DNA from: Pseudomonadota bacterium
GTDB taxonomy: Bacteria > Desulfobacterota > Desulfovibrionia > Desulfovibrionales > Desulfovibrionaceae
Assembly: GCA_018817515.1 (NCBI GenBank)
Contig: JAHIUD010000073.1
Coordinates: 1-64,000 of the forward strand
Length of the DNA: 64,000 bases
Direction of reading: 5' to 3'
A program made the translations under genes and the position numbers. Shown here piece by piece: positions 36,006 to 45,309 of this stretch. The stretch's first letter is position 1, and every line of letters begins with the position of its first letter. The notes under the pieces are model-generated. The model was not told the origin of the DNA. It did not search any database and saw nothing but the letters and a program-made list of their open reading frames with translations.

Positions 36006-36023
36006 ATTAAGCTACTGCTTAAT
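36006..36023. promoter_or_regulatory. Candidate ArsR operator
   Basis: Perfect inverted repeat ATTAAGC-tact-GCTTAAT immediately upstream of the arsR-chrA operon. Confidence 0.55.
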
Positions 36024-36175
36024 TAGATTGAGCCGAGCAGTCAACCTGAAAAGGGTTCCCAGGCCGCCGGGAAAGGCCTATTGGCAGGGAGGAGGCGCAT
36101 ATCGACAATGACGCGAGGCCCTGATGCTCCGCGTCGCGCAGGGCGACAAGCGCAGGGCGTGGCGCCTCGTTCCGC

Positions 36176-36901
36176 CTAGTTCCGCACGGTCAGCTCCGCC
36201 CCCGGCCCAAGCTCCGCTCGCAGGCTTTCCTCCAGCTTTCCGGGTACATGCGCTCTCCCGCTCGCCAACAAAGCGGAGTCCTCGCAGCCCTCGGGCTGGA
36301 AGCCTTGCAGCACCCACTCAACGCCCCCAAGGACGGAGAGCTCGCCAGCCAACTCCAGCAGCTCCGCCTCGGACAAGAGCGCCAGGTGCCAGGTGGTGCG
36401 CAGCTCGAAGGCCACGCCGCTTTTGCGCACAAGGTCCAGGCTCTCCCAGGCCGCGTCCGCCGAGGCCGCAACGCCGGTGATGCGCCCGTACGCCGTGCGC
36501 GGGGCCTTGACGTCCAGGCCGATCCAATCCGTGAGCGGCAGCACGCGCGCCAGGGCCTCCGGGGCCATGCCGCTGGTGTGCAGGCCCACCTTGAAGCCCA
36601 GGTCGCGCACCTCATGCATGGCCTCGGCCAGACCCGGCTGGAGCAGGGGCTCGCCGCCGGAGAATACCACGGCCTCCAGCAGGCCCCGCCGGGTTTCGAG
36701 CAAGGCCAGCACCTCCGCCCAGAACCTCTCCCCGGCCCCGAATGCCCGCAGCCCCGCGTTGTGGCAGTAGGGGCAGTCCCAGGCGCAGCCCTGGCAAAAC
36801 ACCGTGGCCGCCAGCCTCCCCGGCCAGTCCGTGGTGCTCAAGGGGGTGAGGCCGCCCACCACGATGGCGGCGGCCCCTGCCGTCTGCCCGAAGGGCCTCA
36901 C
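36176..36901 (-). CDS. nrdG: Anaerobic ribonucleotide reductase activating protein (radical SAM)
   Basis: CQGCAWDCPYCHN contains CxxxCxxC; FSGGEPLLQPGLAEA; GTG start overlaps nrdD stop. Confidence 0.9.
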   Translation of the reverse strand: MRPFGQTAGAAAIVVGGLTPLSTTDWPGRLAATVFCQGCAWDCPYCHNAGLRAFGAGERFWAEVLALLETRRGLLEAVVFSGGEPLLQPGLAEAMHEVRDLGFKVGLHTSGMAPEALARVLPLTDWIGLDVKAPRTAYGRITGVAASADAAWESLDLVRKSGVAFELRTTWHLALLSEAELLELAGELSVLGGVEWVLQGFQPEGCEDSALLASGRAHVPGKLEESLRAELGPGAELTVRN

Positions 36902-39120
36902 GCGGTGAGCTCGTTGCCGCCCTGCGAGGGCTCGCGGAAGCAAAGGCGCTCGTCGTACTCGCCCTTCTTGCCGATGTTGAAGGCCGAGCGCGGGCGGTAG
37001 TAGCCCATGACGCGAGTCCAGATCTCGCAGTCCTGCTCGCGGCCTTCGCCTGCGCAGGTTGGGCAGCTCTTGTGTTCGCCCTCCAGGTAGCCGTGGGACG
37101 GGCACACGGAGAAGGTGGGCGTGATGGTGATGTAGGGCAGGGCGAAGCGGGTCAGCGCCCGGCGCACCAGCTCGCGGCAGGCCCGGGCGTCGGACACGCG
37201 CTCGCCCATGTACAGGTGCAGCACCGTGCCGCCAGTGTACTTGCGCTGGAGCTCCTCCTGCCGGGAGAGGGCTTCGAAGGGGTCGTCGGTGAAGCCCACG
37301 GGCAACTGGCTGGAATTGGTGTAATAGGGCTGCTCGTCGGTGCCGGCCTGGAGGATGTCCGGGAAGCGCTTGCGGTCCTCCTTGGCGAAGCGGTAGGTGG
37401 TGCCCTCTGCCGGGGTGGCCTCCAGGTTGTACAGGTGCCCGGTCTCCTCCTGGTAGGCGGTCATGCGCGCGCGCACATGGTCCAGAAAGCGCACGGCCAG
37501 GGCATACCCGGCCTCGGTGGTCACGTCCTCGGCCCCGCCTGTGAAGTTGCGGAGCATCTCATTGATGCCGTTGACGCCGATGGTGCTGAAATGGTTGCGC
37601 AACGAGCCCAGGTAGCGCTTGGTGTAGGGGAACAGCCCGCCGTCCATGCGCGCCTGGATTTCCTTGCGCTTGATCTCCAGGCTGGTGCGCGAGATTTCCA
37701 GCAGGGCGTCCAGCCGGGCCAAGAGGTCGCGCTCGTCGCCCTTGGCCAGGTAGCCCAGGCGGGCGCAGTTGATGGTGACCACGCCCAGCGACCCGGTCTG
37801 CTCCGCGCTGCCGAACAGCCCGTTGCCGCGCTTGAGCAGCTCGCGCAGGTCCAGCTGCAAGCGGCAGCACATGGAGCGCACCATGTTCGGGGTCAAGTCC
37901 GAGTTCAGGAAGTTCTGGAAGTACGGCAGGCCGTACTTGGCTGTCATCTCGAAGAGCAGGTCCACGTTGGGGCCGTCCCAGGGAAAGTCCTTGGTGATGT
38001 TGTAGGTGGGGATGGGGAAGGTGAACACCCGGCCCTTGGCGTCGCCTGTGGTCATGACCTCGATGTAGGCCCGGTTGATCATGTCCATCTCGGCCTGCAA
38101 CTCGCCGTAGGTGAAGGCCATCTCCTCGCCCCCGATGACCGGGTGCTGGCCGCGCAGGTCCTCCGGGCAGGTCCAGTCGAAGGTCAGGTTGGTGAAGGGA
38201 GTCTGGGTGCCCCAGCGCGAGGGCACGTTCAGGTTGTAGATGAGCTCCTGGATGCACTGGCGCACCTCGCCGTAGCCGAGCTTGTCCTTGCGCAGGAAGG
38301 GGGCCATGTAGGTGTCAAACGAGCTGAAGGCCTGGGCGCCAGCCCATTCGTTCTGCAGCGTGCCCAGGAAGTTCACGATCTGGCCCACGGCGCTGGACAG
38401 GTGCTTTGGCGGCTTGGCCTCCACCTTGCCGGGCACGCCGTTCAGGCCCTCGGTGAGCAGCATGCGCAGGGACCAGCCCGCGCAGTAACCGGAAAGCATA
38501 TCCAGGTCGTGGACGTGCAGATCGCCCTCGCGGTGCGCCCGGCCCACCTCGGGCGGGTAGACGTGGTTCAGCCAGTAGTTGGCCGTCACCTTGCCGGAGA
38601 CGTTCAGGATGAGCCCACCGAGGGAATAGCCCTGGTTGGCGTTGGCGTTCACGCGCCAGTCTTGCCTGTCCAGGTACTCGTTGACGCTGGCGGCCACGTC
38701 CACCACGGTTTTCCTATCTTGGCGCAGCTTGGCGCGCTGCTCGCGGTACACGCTGTAGGCGCGCATGGTCTTGAAGTGGTTGGCCGAGATGAGGGCCTGC
38801 TCCACCGCGTCCTGAATGTTCTCGATGTCCGGCAGGCGCCCGCCGAAGCGGTGGGACAACACCTTGACCACCTGCGCCGTGATGAGCCGCGCCTCGTCGC
38901 CGTCGAACTCGCCTGTGGCGGCGCCAGCGCGCTGGATGGCCGAGCGGATCTTGCCCGCGTCAAAGACGATGGTTTCGCCGCTGCGCTTGCGCACCTGGGC
39001 AGGCGGCGCAATGGGCCGCAGGGGGGTCAAAATGGCGACTGGGGCGCTGGGGATGGATTCTGCGGGAACAGGTTCGGCAAGGTGCTGGGCTGCCTGGGGC
39101 ATGGCGGTCTCCGGCTGCAT
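36898..39120 (-). CDS. nrdD: Anaerobic ribonucleoside-triphosphate reductase (class III)
   Basis: ATP-cone VRKRSGETIVFDAGKIRSAIQRAG; CPSHGYLEGEHKSCPTCAG zinc site; C-terminal TRVMGYYRPRSAFNIGKKGEYDER glycyl-radical region. Confidence 0.96.
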   Translation of the reverse strand: MQPETAMPQAAQHLAEPVPAESIPSAPVAILTPLRPIAPPAQVRKRSGETIVFDAGKIRSAIQRAGAATGEFDGDEARLITAQVVKVLSHRFGGRLPDIENIQDAVEQALISANHFKTMRAYSVYREQRAKLRQDRKTVVDVAASVNEYLDRQDWRVNANANQGYSLGGLILNVSGKVTANYWLNHVYPPEVGRAHREGDLHVHDLDMLSGYCAGWSLRMLLTEGLNGVPGKVEAKPPKHLSSAVGQIVNFLGTLQNEWAGAQAFSSFDTYMAPFLRKDKLGYGEVRQCIQELIYNLNVPSRWGTQTPFTNLTFDWTCPEDLRGQHPVIGGEEMAFTYGELQAEMDMINRAYIEVMTTGDAKGRVFTFPIPTYNITKDFPWDGPNVDLLFEMTAKYGLPYFQNFLNSDLTPNMVRSMCCRLQLDLRELLKRGNGLFGSAEQTGSLGVVTINCARLGYLAKGDERDLLARLDALLEISRTSLEIKRKEIQARMDGGLFPYTKRYLGSLRNHFSTIGVNGINEMLRNFTGGAEDVTTEAGYALAVRFLDHVRARMTAYQEETGHLYNLEATPAEGTTYRFAKEDRKRFPDILQAGTDEQPYYTNSSQLPVGFTDDPFEALSRQEELQRKYTGGTVLHLYMGERVSDARACRELVRRALTRFALPYITITPTFSVCPSHGYLEGEHKSCPTCAGEGREQDCEIWTRVMGYYRPRSAFNIGKKGEYDERLCFREPSQGGNELTA

Positions 39121-39224
39121 TGGGTTTCGATGACGCGGGGGCCGAAACCAGCAGTTGAAGGGAGCACGCCCGTCAGAACTGCCGCATCGCCCTCCCACGA
39201 GGCGCACGCGTCACACCGCCGGGA

Positions 39225-39425
39225 CACATGGCCCTGGCGGGAGCAGGCAGGTCTTCGGACTTGCGGGCATTTGCGGCATTCGCCGCCTTCCTCGCCCCCG
39301 GACTTCCCGGCTCACGCCAGTGTCTCGTTGTGGGGGCTCGTTCCCGTTCACCGCTGCGGGGCAGTTCTGGGCTTGCACCAGATTCCCTTTTCACCCGGTC
39401 GAAACCGGGCACCAGCTCACGTAGA
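39225..39425 (-). ncRNA. Cobalamin riboswitch upstream of nrdDG (approximate bounds)
   Basis: Minus strand reads ...GGTGAAAAGGGAATCTGGTGCAAGCCCAGAACTGCCCCGCAGCGGTGAAC...GCCGGGAAGTCCGGGGGCGAGGAAG...AGTCCGAAGACCTGCCTGC, conserved B12-riboswitch segments. Confidence 0.93.
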
Positions 39426-39568
39426 GCTATGAGGCTGACGGCTCACAAAGTCAAATCCTTGCGCCAAGGGTAGCCCATTGATATTATTGGGCCATATATG
39501 CCGCGAGCTAGAGCCGTCCCCCGTCAACCTGCCGTAATTGCAGAAGAACACACTGCTGCTCGCAGCAG

Positions 39569-39589
39569 GAAAATTTCCTAGAAATTTTC
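39569..39589. repeat. AT-rich palindrome between two divergent B12 riboswitches
   Basis: GAAAATTTC-cta-GAAATTTTC, perfect 9-bp arms. Confidence 0.9.
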
Positions 39590-39674
39590 TTGAGTCCACC
39601 GCGTATGGCACCGTCCTTGACAGCAACCGCCCAACCGGGCAAGCAAATTTGACTGTGCCCAAAAGAGGTTCAGT

Positions 39675-39895
39675 GTTGTTGCTTTCAGGTCGTCCATCGC
39701 TGGACGTGAAAAGGGAAGTTCGGTGCAAGACCGACGCTGACCCGCAACCGTGAGAGGGGACGAACGCCGCAAATGCCACTGGCTCTGTGAAGGGCTGGGA
39801 AGGTGCGGCAAGTAGGACGATCCTCAAGCCGGGAGACCTGCCTGATAGCTTGTGCTACGGCTTCGAGGTATAAGCCGGGGTAGGTATGCTTTCGC
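39675..39895 (+). ncRNA. Cobalamin riboswitch upstream of btuB (approximate bounds)
   Basis: GTGAAAAGGGAAGTTCGGTGCAAGACCGACGCTGACCCGCAACCGTGAG...CAAGCCGGGAGACCTGCCTG. Confidence 0.95.
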
Positions 39896-39932
39896 CTGTC
39901 GCGTTTGCTTGCGCCCATTTCCCTCCTCGAAG

Positions 39933-39967
39933 CCTCCACTTCAATTCTTGAAGCAGGAGGTTTTTTT
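39933..39967 (+). terminator. Terminator-like hairpin overlapping the btuB SD (riboswitch expression platform)
   Basis: CCTCC-a-CTTCAA-ttc-TTGAAG-ca-GGAGG followed by TTTTTTT, then the GTG start. Confidence 0.8.
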
Positions 39968-41899
39968 GTGCGTATTTTCCTTTGTGCTCTGCTCCTATTG
40001 ACCATCTCCCCCCTTGCGGCCCTGGCCAAAGATGACTCCGGCGGTCAAGCCAACTCCACTTCGCCCGGCTACGTCATGGACGAGGTGGTGGTCTCGGCCA
40101 GCCGCGCCCAGGAGCCAATCCGGCAGGTGCCGCGCAACGTCACGGTCATCACCCGTGAGGAAATCGAGCGCTCCGGCGGCAACAGCATCACGGATCTGCT
40201 CGCCCGCCAGGTGGGCGTAAGCCAGCAGAACTACTTCGGCACGGACCGCAACTCGCTGGTGGACCTGCGCGGCCAGGGCAACCTCGCCGCCCAGAACGTG
40301 CTGGTCATGGTGGACGGCCAGCGCATCACCCCGGTGGACATGGCCGCCGCCCCGCTGAACACGGTGCCCTTGAGTGAGGTGGAGCGCATCGAGATCGTGC
40401 GCGGTCCGGGCGGCGTCATCTACGGCGACCGGGCCGTGGGTGGCGTCATCAACATCATCACCCGCAAGGGCGACGCCGTGAACGGGTTCTCTGGCAGCGT
40501 GGGCGCGGGCTACGGCTCCTTTGATTCCACCAAGTACAATGCAGCTGTGCGCGGGCGGGATGGCTCAGTGTTCGGCAGCGTGGCGGCGTCCACCAGCGAC
40601 ACCACAGGCTACCGCGCCAACGGCGCGCTCTGGCAGCAGGATGCCCTGGGCAGCGTGGGCTGGGAGGCGAACAAGGCGCTCACGCTCTCACTTTCCAGCG
40701 CCTACCACGAGGACCGCTACGGCCAGCCCGGAGGCGTCTCACGCGCGGCCGCGCTCTCGCGCGACGCCAGGCGCATGACCAGCAGCCCCAACGACTGGGG
40801 CCAGACCACCGACGGTCGCATCCAAGCCGGGGCCAAGCTCGACCTCGACGCGCTGGGCAGCCTGGACTACCACCTGGGCTACCGCACGCGTGAGAACCCC
40901 TACGCCTATGGCACGACCAAATACAAAATCAACGACGAAACCGCCAACTCTGACCTCACCTACACCGCAGGCTTCGACCTCTTCGGCATGAAGAACACGC
41001 TACGCCTGGGCGGCGACGGCTGGACCTCGCACTACACCTCGGGTTCCATTGCGGCGAACCGCAACACAAGCGACGTCTGGAGCGCTGGCGGCTTCGCCCA
41101 CGACGCCATCACCCTGGTGCAGGACCTCACCTTGCAGCTGGGCTACCGCTACAACCGCTATAACGCCCACGGCCAGGACATCCCGGACAACACCTGGAAC
41201 AACAATGCCTACGAGTTGGGTCTGGTCTACGACCTGACCAAGAGGGCCAGCTTGTACGCCAGCTACGCCAGCACCTTCCGCACACCCACCGTGGACGAGT
41301 TGAACTTCCAGACAGGAACCCTCAAGCCGCAGACGAGCCGCAGTCTGGAAACCGGGGTGCGCGCTGGCCTGTTGGACAATCTGGAGGGCAACCTCTCCGT
41401 CTTCCGCTCCGTCACCAGCGACGAGATCTGGTACGACGGCAGCAAGGGGGCCTGGGGCCTGAACTCGAACTACGAAAACGATGTCATCCGCAAGGGCGTC
41501 GAGGCCGAACTGCGCTACCGCCCCTTCAAGGTGCTGGGGCTCAAGGCCAACTACGCTTACGTGGAGGCCAAGTTCGACCAGACCGGGACCACTGTGCCGC
41601 TGGTGCCCAAGCACACGGCCAAGCTCGGCGCGGACTGGGACATCCTGCCCTCGCTCTTGCTCAACGTCAGCGGCACCTACGTCAGTTCCAAGCAGGTCAA
41701 TGCGGCGAACACCCTGCCGCCCATCTGGTCCTACACCGTGGTGGACACCAAGCTGACCTGGAGCATCGACACGTTCAAGGTCTACGCCGGGGTGAACAAC
41801 CTCTTCGACACCTGCTACACCACCATGGCCTTCGGCAACACGTCCTACTACGTCATGCCCACGCGCAACTTCTACAGCGGCGTGGAGTGGAGCTTCTAG
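39968..41899 (+). CDS. btuB: TonB-dependent receptor, BtuB-like
   Basis: Signal peptide MRIFLCALLLLTISPLAALA; DEVVVSASRAQEPIRQVPRNVTVITREEI; RIEIVRGPGGVIYGDRAVGGVINIITRKG; downstream of a B12 riboswitch. Confidence 0.92.
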   Translation: MRIFLCALLLLTISPLAALAKDDSGGQANSTSPGYVMDEVVVSASRAQEPIRQVPRNVTVITREEIERSGGNSITDLLARQVGVSQQNYFGTDRNSLVDLRGQGNLAAQNVLVMVDGQRITPVDMAAAPLNTVPLSEVERIEIVRGPGGVIYGDRAVGGVINIITRKGDAVNGFSGSVGAGYGSFDSTKYNAAVRGRDGSVFGSVAASTSDTTGYRANGALWQQDALGSVGWEANKALTLSLSSAYHEDRYGQPGGVSRAAALSRDARRMTSSPNDWGQTTDGRIQAGAKLDLDALGSLDYHLGYRTRENPYAYGTTKYKINDETANSDLTYTAGFDLFGMKNTLRLGGDGWTSHYTSGSIAANRNTSDVWSAGGFAHDAITLVQDLTLQLGYRYNRYNAHGQDIPDNTWNNNAYELGLVYDLTKRASLYASYASTFRTPTVDELNFQTGTLKPQTSRSLETGVRAGLLDNLEGNLSVFRSVTSDEIWYDGSKGAWGLNSNYENDVIRKGVEAELRYRPFKVLGLKANYAYVEAKFDQTGTTVPLVPKHTAKLGADWDILPSLLLNVSGTYVSSKQVNAANTLPPIWSYTVVDTKLTWSIDTFKVYAGVNNLFDTCYTTMAFGNTSYYVMPTRNFYSGVEWSF

Positions 41900-41949
41900 C
41901 CAAACCAACACACGGGGGCCGGACTTTCGGCCCCCGCCGGAGCATTTCC

Positions 41950-42639
41950 ATGGATCGAATCCGACTGGACGCCACGGACGAGCACCTGCACCTGGACCTG
42001 GGACGCCCCTGCTCGGTGCTGGGCTCCTGCGTGCTCGGCGGCGGCTTCGGCCTGGCGCGACACGTGCTCAACCTGCGCGTGGACGCCAACCTCGCGGGCG
42101 AAAGCCTGCGTTTCCCGGTGCCCGAGTCGACCCTGCTGGAGTATTGCGCGGCCCAGGGCTGGGCTGGGCCAGTGGCGGGCATGATGACTGCGGCGTCCAT
42201 GAAGTCCCTGCGCACGGCGAGGCTTGAGGAGAACGGTTTGGCCGTGCTGGCCGCCGTCACCGCCGGGCTTTCCAACACCCGCCGCGCCGGAGACCCTGCC
42301 GATTGCCGCGACTTCCCGGAGGCCGCGCCGGCGCCGGGCACCATCAACATCATCGTGGCCCTGGGCGCGAGCCTGCCTCCGGCTGCGCTGGTGGAGGCGG
42401 TGATCACCATCACCGAGGCCAAGGCGGCTGTGATGCAGGACTTGGGCATAACCAGCCGGACCACGGGCTTGCCGGCCACGGGCACCGGTACTGACGCCGT
42501 GGCCGTGGTGGCCCTGGGCGGACGCGAGGCGGCGTACTGCGGCAAGCACGTGCTCGCGGGTGAGCTGACCGCCCGGGCGGTCATGCAGGCCCTGGCCGCA
42601 TCGCTGGAATGGTACGCCAAGCAGGGGCCGTGGGCGTGA
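41950..42639 (+). CDS. cbiZ: Adenosylcobinamide amidohydrolase, CbiZ family
   Basis: GMMTAASMKSLRTARLEENGLAVLAAVTAGLSNTRRAGDP...TINIIVALGASLPPAALVEAVITITEAKAAVMQDLGI...ATGTGTDAVAV. Confidence 0.9.
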   Translation: MDRIRLDATDEHLHLDLGRPCSVLGSCVLGGGFGLARHVLNLRVDANLAGESLRFPVPESTLLEYCAAQGWAGPVAGMMTAASMKSLRTARLEENGLAVLAAVTAGLSNTRRAGDPADCRDFPEAAPAPGTINIIVALGASLPPAALVEAVITITEAKAAVMQDLGITSRTTGLPATGTGTDAVAVVALGGREAAYCGKHVLAGELTARAVMQALAASLEWYAKQGPWA

Positions 42640-43499
42640 AAAACATCCTCGTGCTCCTCATGGCCCTGCTGCTGGCCGCCTGCTCGTCCGATGCGGGCCA
42701 GGGTCGTCCGGCCTCCGGCACACCTCCCAGACGCGTGGTCTGCCTCGCACCCAGCGCCGCGGAGCTGCTCTTTGCCTTGGACGCGGGCGGGCTTGTGGTG
42801 GGCACGGCGGAGCACAGCGATGAACCGGCCGAGGCGCGCAGCCTGCCACGAGTCGGGTCGTACGCCCGGCCGGACCTGGAACGCGTCCTGACCCTGCGCC
42901 CGGACCTCTGCATCGCGGTGCAGGACGGAACGCCGCCCCAGACCCTGGCCCGGCTTGGCGAACTCGGCATTCCCGTGGTGCTCATGGCCACCGGAAACCT
43001 TGAGGAGCTGCTGGGCTCCATGCTCATGGTCGGCCGCACCGTGGGGCGGCAGGCCAAGGCCGAGGCATTGGTTGGAGAGCTACGGGAACGCATGGAGGCC
43101 GTGCGCAGGCGCGCCGCCCAGGCCCAGCGCCGCCCCCGCGTGCTGTTCCAGGTGAGCGGTCCGCACATCATGGCCGCCGGTCCGCAAAGTCTGCTTGGCC
43201 AACTCGTCGCCCTGGCCGGGGGCGACAACGCCGGCCCGGCGGAGCCAGCCTATCCGCAACTCTCCGCCGAGCAGGTGCTGGCCATGGCCCCGGACGTGGT
43301 GGTGGCCTTCGACATGCTGGGCCAAGACCAAGGCATGGCAGGCTGGCCAGCCGACCAGCGCATCCCAGCCGTGCGCCAGCGCCGCCTGTACACAGTAGAC
43401 CCGGCGCTCTTCGCCCGGCCCGGCCCGCGCCTGGCGGAGGCCTTGGAAGCCCTGGCGCGCATCATCCACCCTGAGATTTTCGGAACGTACCGGCCATGA
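42636..43499 (+). CDS. btuF: Cobalamin ABC transporter substrate-binding lipoprotein
   Basis: Lipobox LLLAACSSD; RVVCLAPSAAELLFALDAGGLVVGTAEHSD; GTGA overlap with cbiZ. Confidence 0.9.
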   Translation: MKNILVLLMALLLAACSSDAGQGRPASGTPPRRVVCLAPSAAELLFALDAGGLVVGTAEHSDEPAEARSLPRVGSYARPDLERVLTLRPDLCIAVQDGTPPQTLARLGELGIPVVLMATGNLEELLGSMLMVGRTVGRQAKAEALVGELRERMEAVRRRAAQAQRRPRVLFQVSGPHIMAAGPQSLLGQLVALAGGDNAGPAEPAYPQLSAEQVLAMAPDVVVAFDMLGQDQGMAGWPADQRIPAVRQRRLYTVDPALFARPGPRLAEALEALARIIHPEIFGTYRP

Positions 43500-44503
43500 G
43501 CCTTCTCCTGTCCCGCAGCCTTTCATGTCGCCTTGCCGCAATTCTTGCGGTTCTCGTCCCGGCGCTGGCGCTCTGCTGCCTGGCGGCCCTATGTCTGGGC
43601 TCCACGACGCTTCACCCGACGGATGTCCTGCATGCGCTCTGGGGCGGCGCCGATCCCATGACCCAGGCGCTGGTGCGCTCCCTGCGCCTGCCGCGCCTGC
43701 TGCTGGCGCTCGCCGCCGGGGCCAGCCTTTCCGCTGGCGGGCTCGTGTTCCAGGCCCTGCTGCGCAATCCCCTGGCCGAGCCGTACATCATGGGGGTGTC
43801 TGGCGGGGCGGCCATCGGCACCATCGCCGCGCTGGTGCTCGGCCTGGGGAGCCTGGCCCTGCGGCTGCCTGCGGCTTTCGCCGGGGGGCTGGCCACGCTG
43901 ACCATAGTCCTGGCCTTGGGGCGCTCTCTGCGCACCTCGGGGCGGGACACGCTGCTGCTCGCCGGAGTGATGGTCAACGCCTTCTGCGGCGCGGTGATTC
44001 TCTTTCTCGTGTCCCTGTCGCCCCACCATCTTATCGCCTCGGTGGTGTTCTGGCTCATGGGCGACCTGGGCTCCCACGCGCCCGCAGACGCGCTGCTCCT
44101 GGCCTGCGCCGTGCTGCCCTGCCTGGCCGTGGTCCTGGTCTTGGCGCATGGCATGAACGTGCTCCAACTGGGCGAGGAGACCGCATCCACCATGGGCCTG
44201 CCGGTGGGGGCCGTGCGCAATGCCCTGCTCTGGTCCACCACCGTCATGGTCAGCGCCACGGTGGCCGTTTGCGGCCCGCTTGGCTTCATCGGGCTGGTGA
44301 CGCCGCACGCCCTGCGCCGCCTCATCGGTGCGGACCACCGCCTGCTGGTCCCGGCCTGCGTGCTCGGCGGCGGGGCGTACCTGGCCCTGTGCGACGCGCT
44401 GGCCCGCGCGCTGCCCGCCTCGGGCGAACTGCCGGTGGGCGTGGTGACGGCCCTGCTCGGCGCGCCTGCCTTCGTGGCCCTGCTGGCCGGGAGGCGGTCA
44501 TGA
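43496..44503 (+). CDS. btuC: Cobalamin ABC transporter permease
   Basis: FecCD family: LRLPRLLLALAAGASLSAGGLVFQALLRNPLAEPYIMGVSGGAAIGT; FIGLVTPHALRRLIGADHR. Confidence 0.93.
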   Translation: MSLLLSRSLSCRLAAILAVLVPALALCCLAALCLGSTTLHPTDVLHALWGGADPMTQALVRSLRLPRLLLALAAGASLSAGGLVFQALLRNPLAEPYIMGVSGGAAIGTIAALVLGLGSLALRLPAAFAGGLATLTIVLALGRSLRTSGRDTLLLAGVMVNAFCGAVILFLVSLSPHHLIASVVFWLMGDLGSHAPADALLLACAVLPCLAVVLVLAHGMNVLQLGEETASTMGLPVGAVRNALLWSTTVMVSATVAVCGPLGFIGLVTPHALRRLIGADHRLLVPACVLGGGAYLALCDALARALPASGELPVGVVTALLGAPAFVALLAGRRS

Positions 44504-45306
44504 ACGCCGCCTACGCCGTGGAGGCGCGCGGCCTGGATTTCACTCGCGGCAGCACGGCCGTCTTGAAGGGCGTCGGCCTTACTGCGCGGCAGGGCGTCAT
44601 CCATGCCATCGTCGGCCCCAACGGTTCCGGCAAGACCACGCTCCTGCGCCTGCTGGCCGGCATCCTGCGGCCGAGCGCGGGAACCGTGAAAATCCTCGGG
44701 CGCCCTCTCTTCGCGTATTCCCACCTCCAGCGGGCACGAACCATGGCCTATCTGCCGCAGAGCCTGCCAGGGCCATTGCCGCTCACGGTACGCGAACTCG
44801 TGCTCCTCGGACGCACCGCGCACCAGGGCCTGCTGGGTCTGGAAACCCGCGCCGACCGGGAGGCCGTGGACCGCGCCCTGGACCTCGCGCGTGTCGCCCA
44901 CCTGGGGGACGCCCGGCTGGAGCATCTGAGCGGAGGGGAGATGCAGCGCGCGTTCATCGCCAAGGCACTGTGCCAGGAGCCAACCATCCTGCTCCTGGAC
45001 GAGCCCACCGCCAGCCTGGACCCGGCGCACGGCCTCCAGGTCATGGAGCTGCTGGCCGGGCTGCGCAGCGCGCAAGCGGTCTGCACGGTCATGGTCTCGC
45101 ACGACTTGAACCTCGCCGCCCGCTACGCTGACGAGGCCACGCTGCTGCATGGAGGGCGGGTCGCCTGCCAGGGCAAACCCTCGATGGTGTTCGCGCCGGA
45201 GCGACTTGAACCCGTGTACGGCTGCGGCTTCGAGCGCTGTCCATCCAGCGCCGGCCCGGGCGCGCTCCTGCCATTTCCGCGTGACGTCAACCCCTTGCAA
45301 GAATGA
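44500..45306 (+). CDS. btuD: Cobalamin ABC transporter ATP-binding protein
   Basis: VGPNGSGKTTLLRLLAG, LSGGEMQRAFIAKAL, LLLDEPTASLD; ATGA overlap with btuC. Confidence 0.93.
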   Translation: MNAAYAVEARGLDFTRGSTAVLKGVGLTARQGVIHAIVGPNGSGKTTLLRLLAGILRPSAGTVKILGRPLFAYSHLQRARTMAYLPQSLPGPLPLTVRELVLLGRTAHQGLLGLETRADREAVDRALDLARVAHLGDARLEHLSGGEMQRAFIAKALCQEPTILLLDEPTASLDPAHGLQVMELLAGLRSAQAVCTVMVSHDLNLAARYADEATLLHGGRVACQGKPSMVFAPERLEPVYGCGFERCPSSAGPGALLPFPRDVNPLQE

Positions 45307-45309
45307 GCC

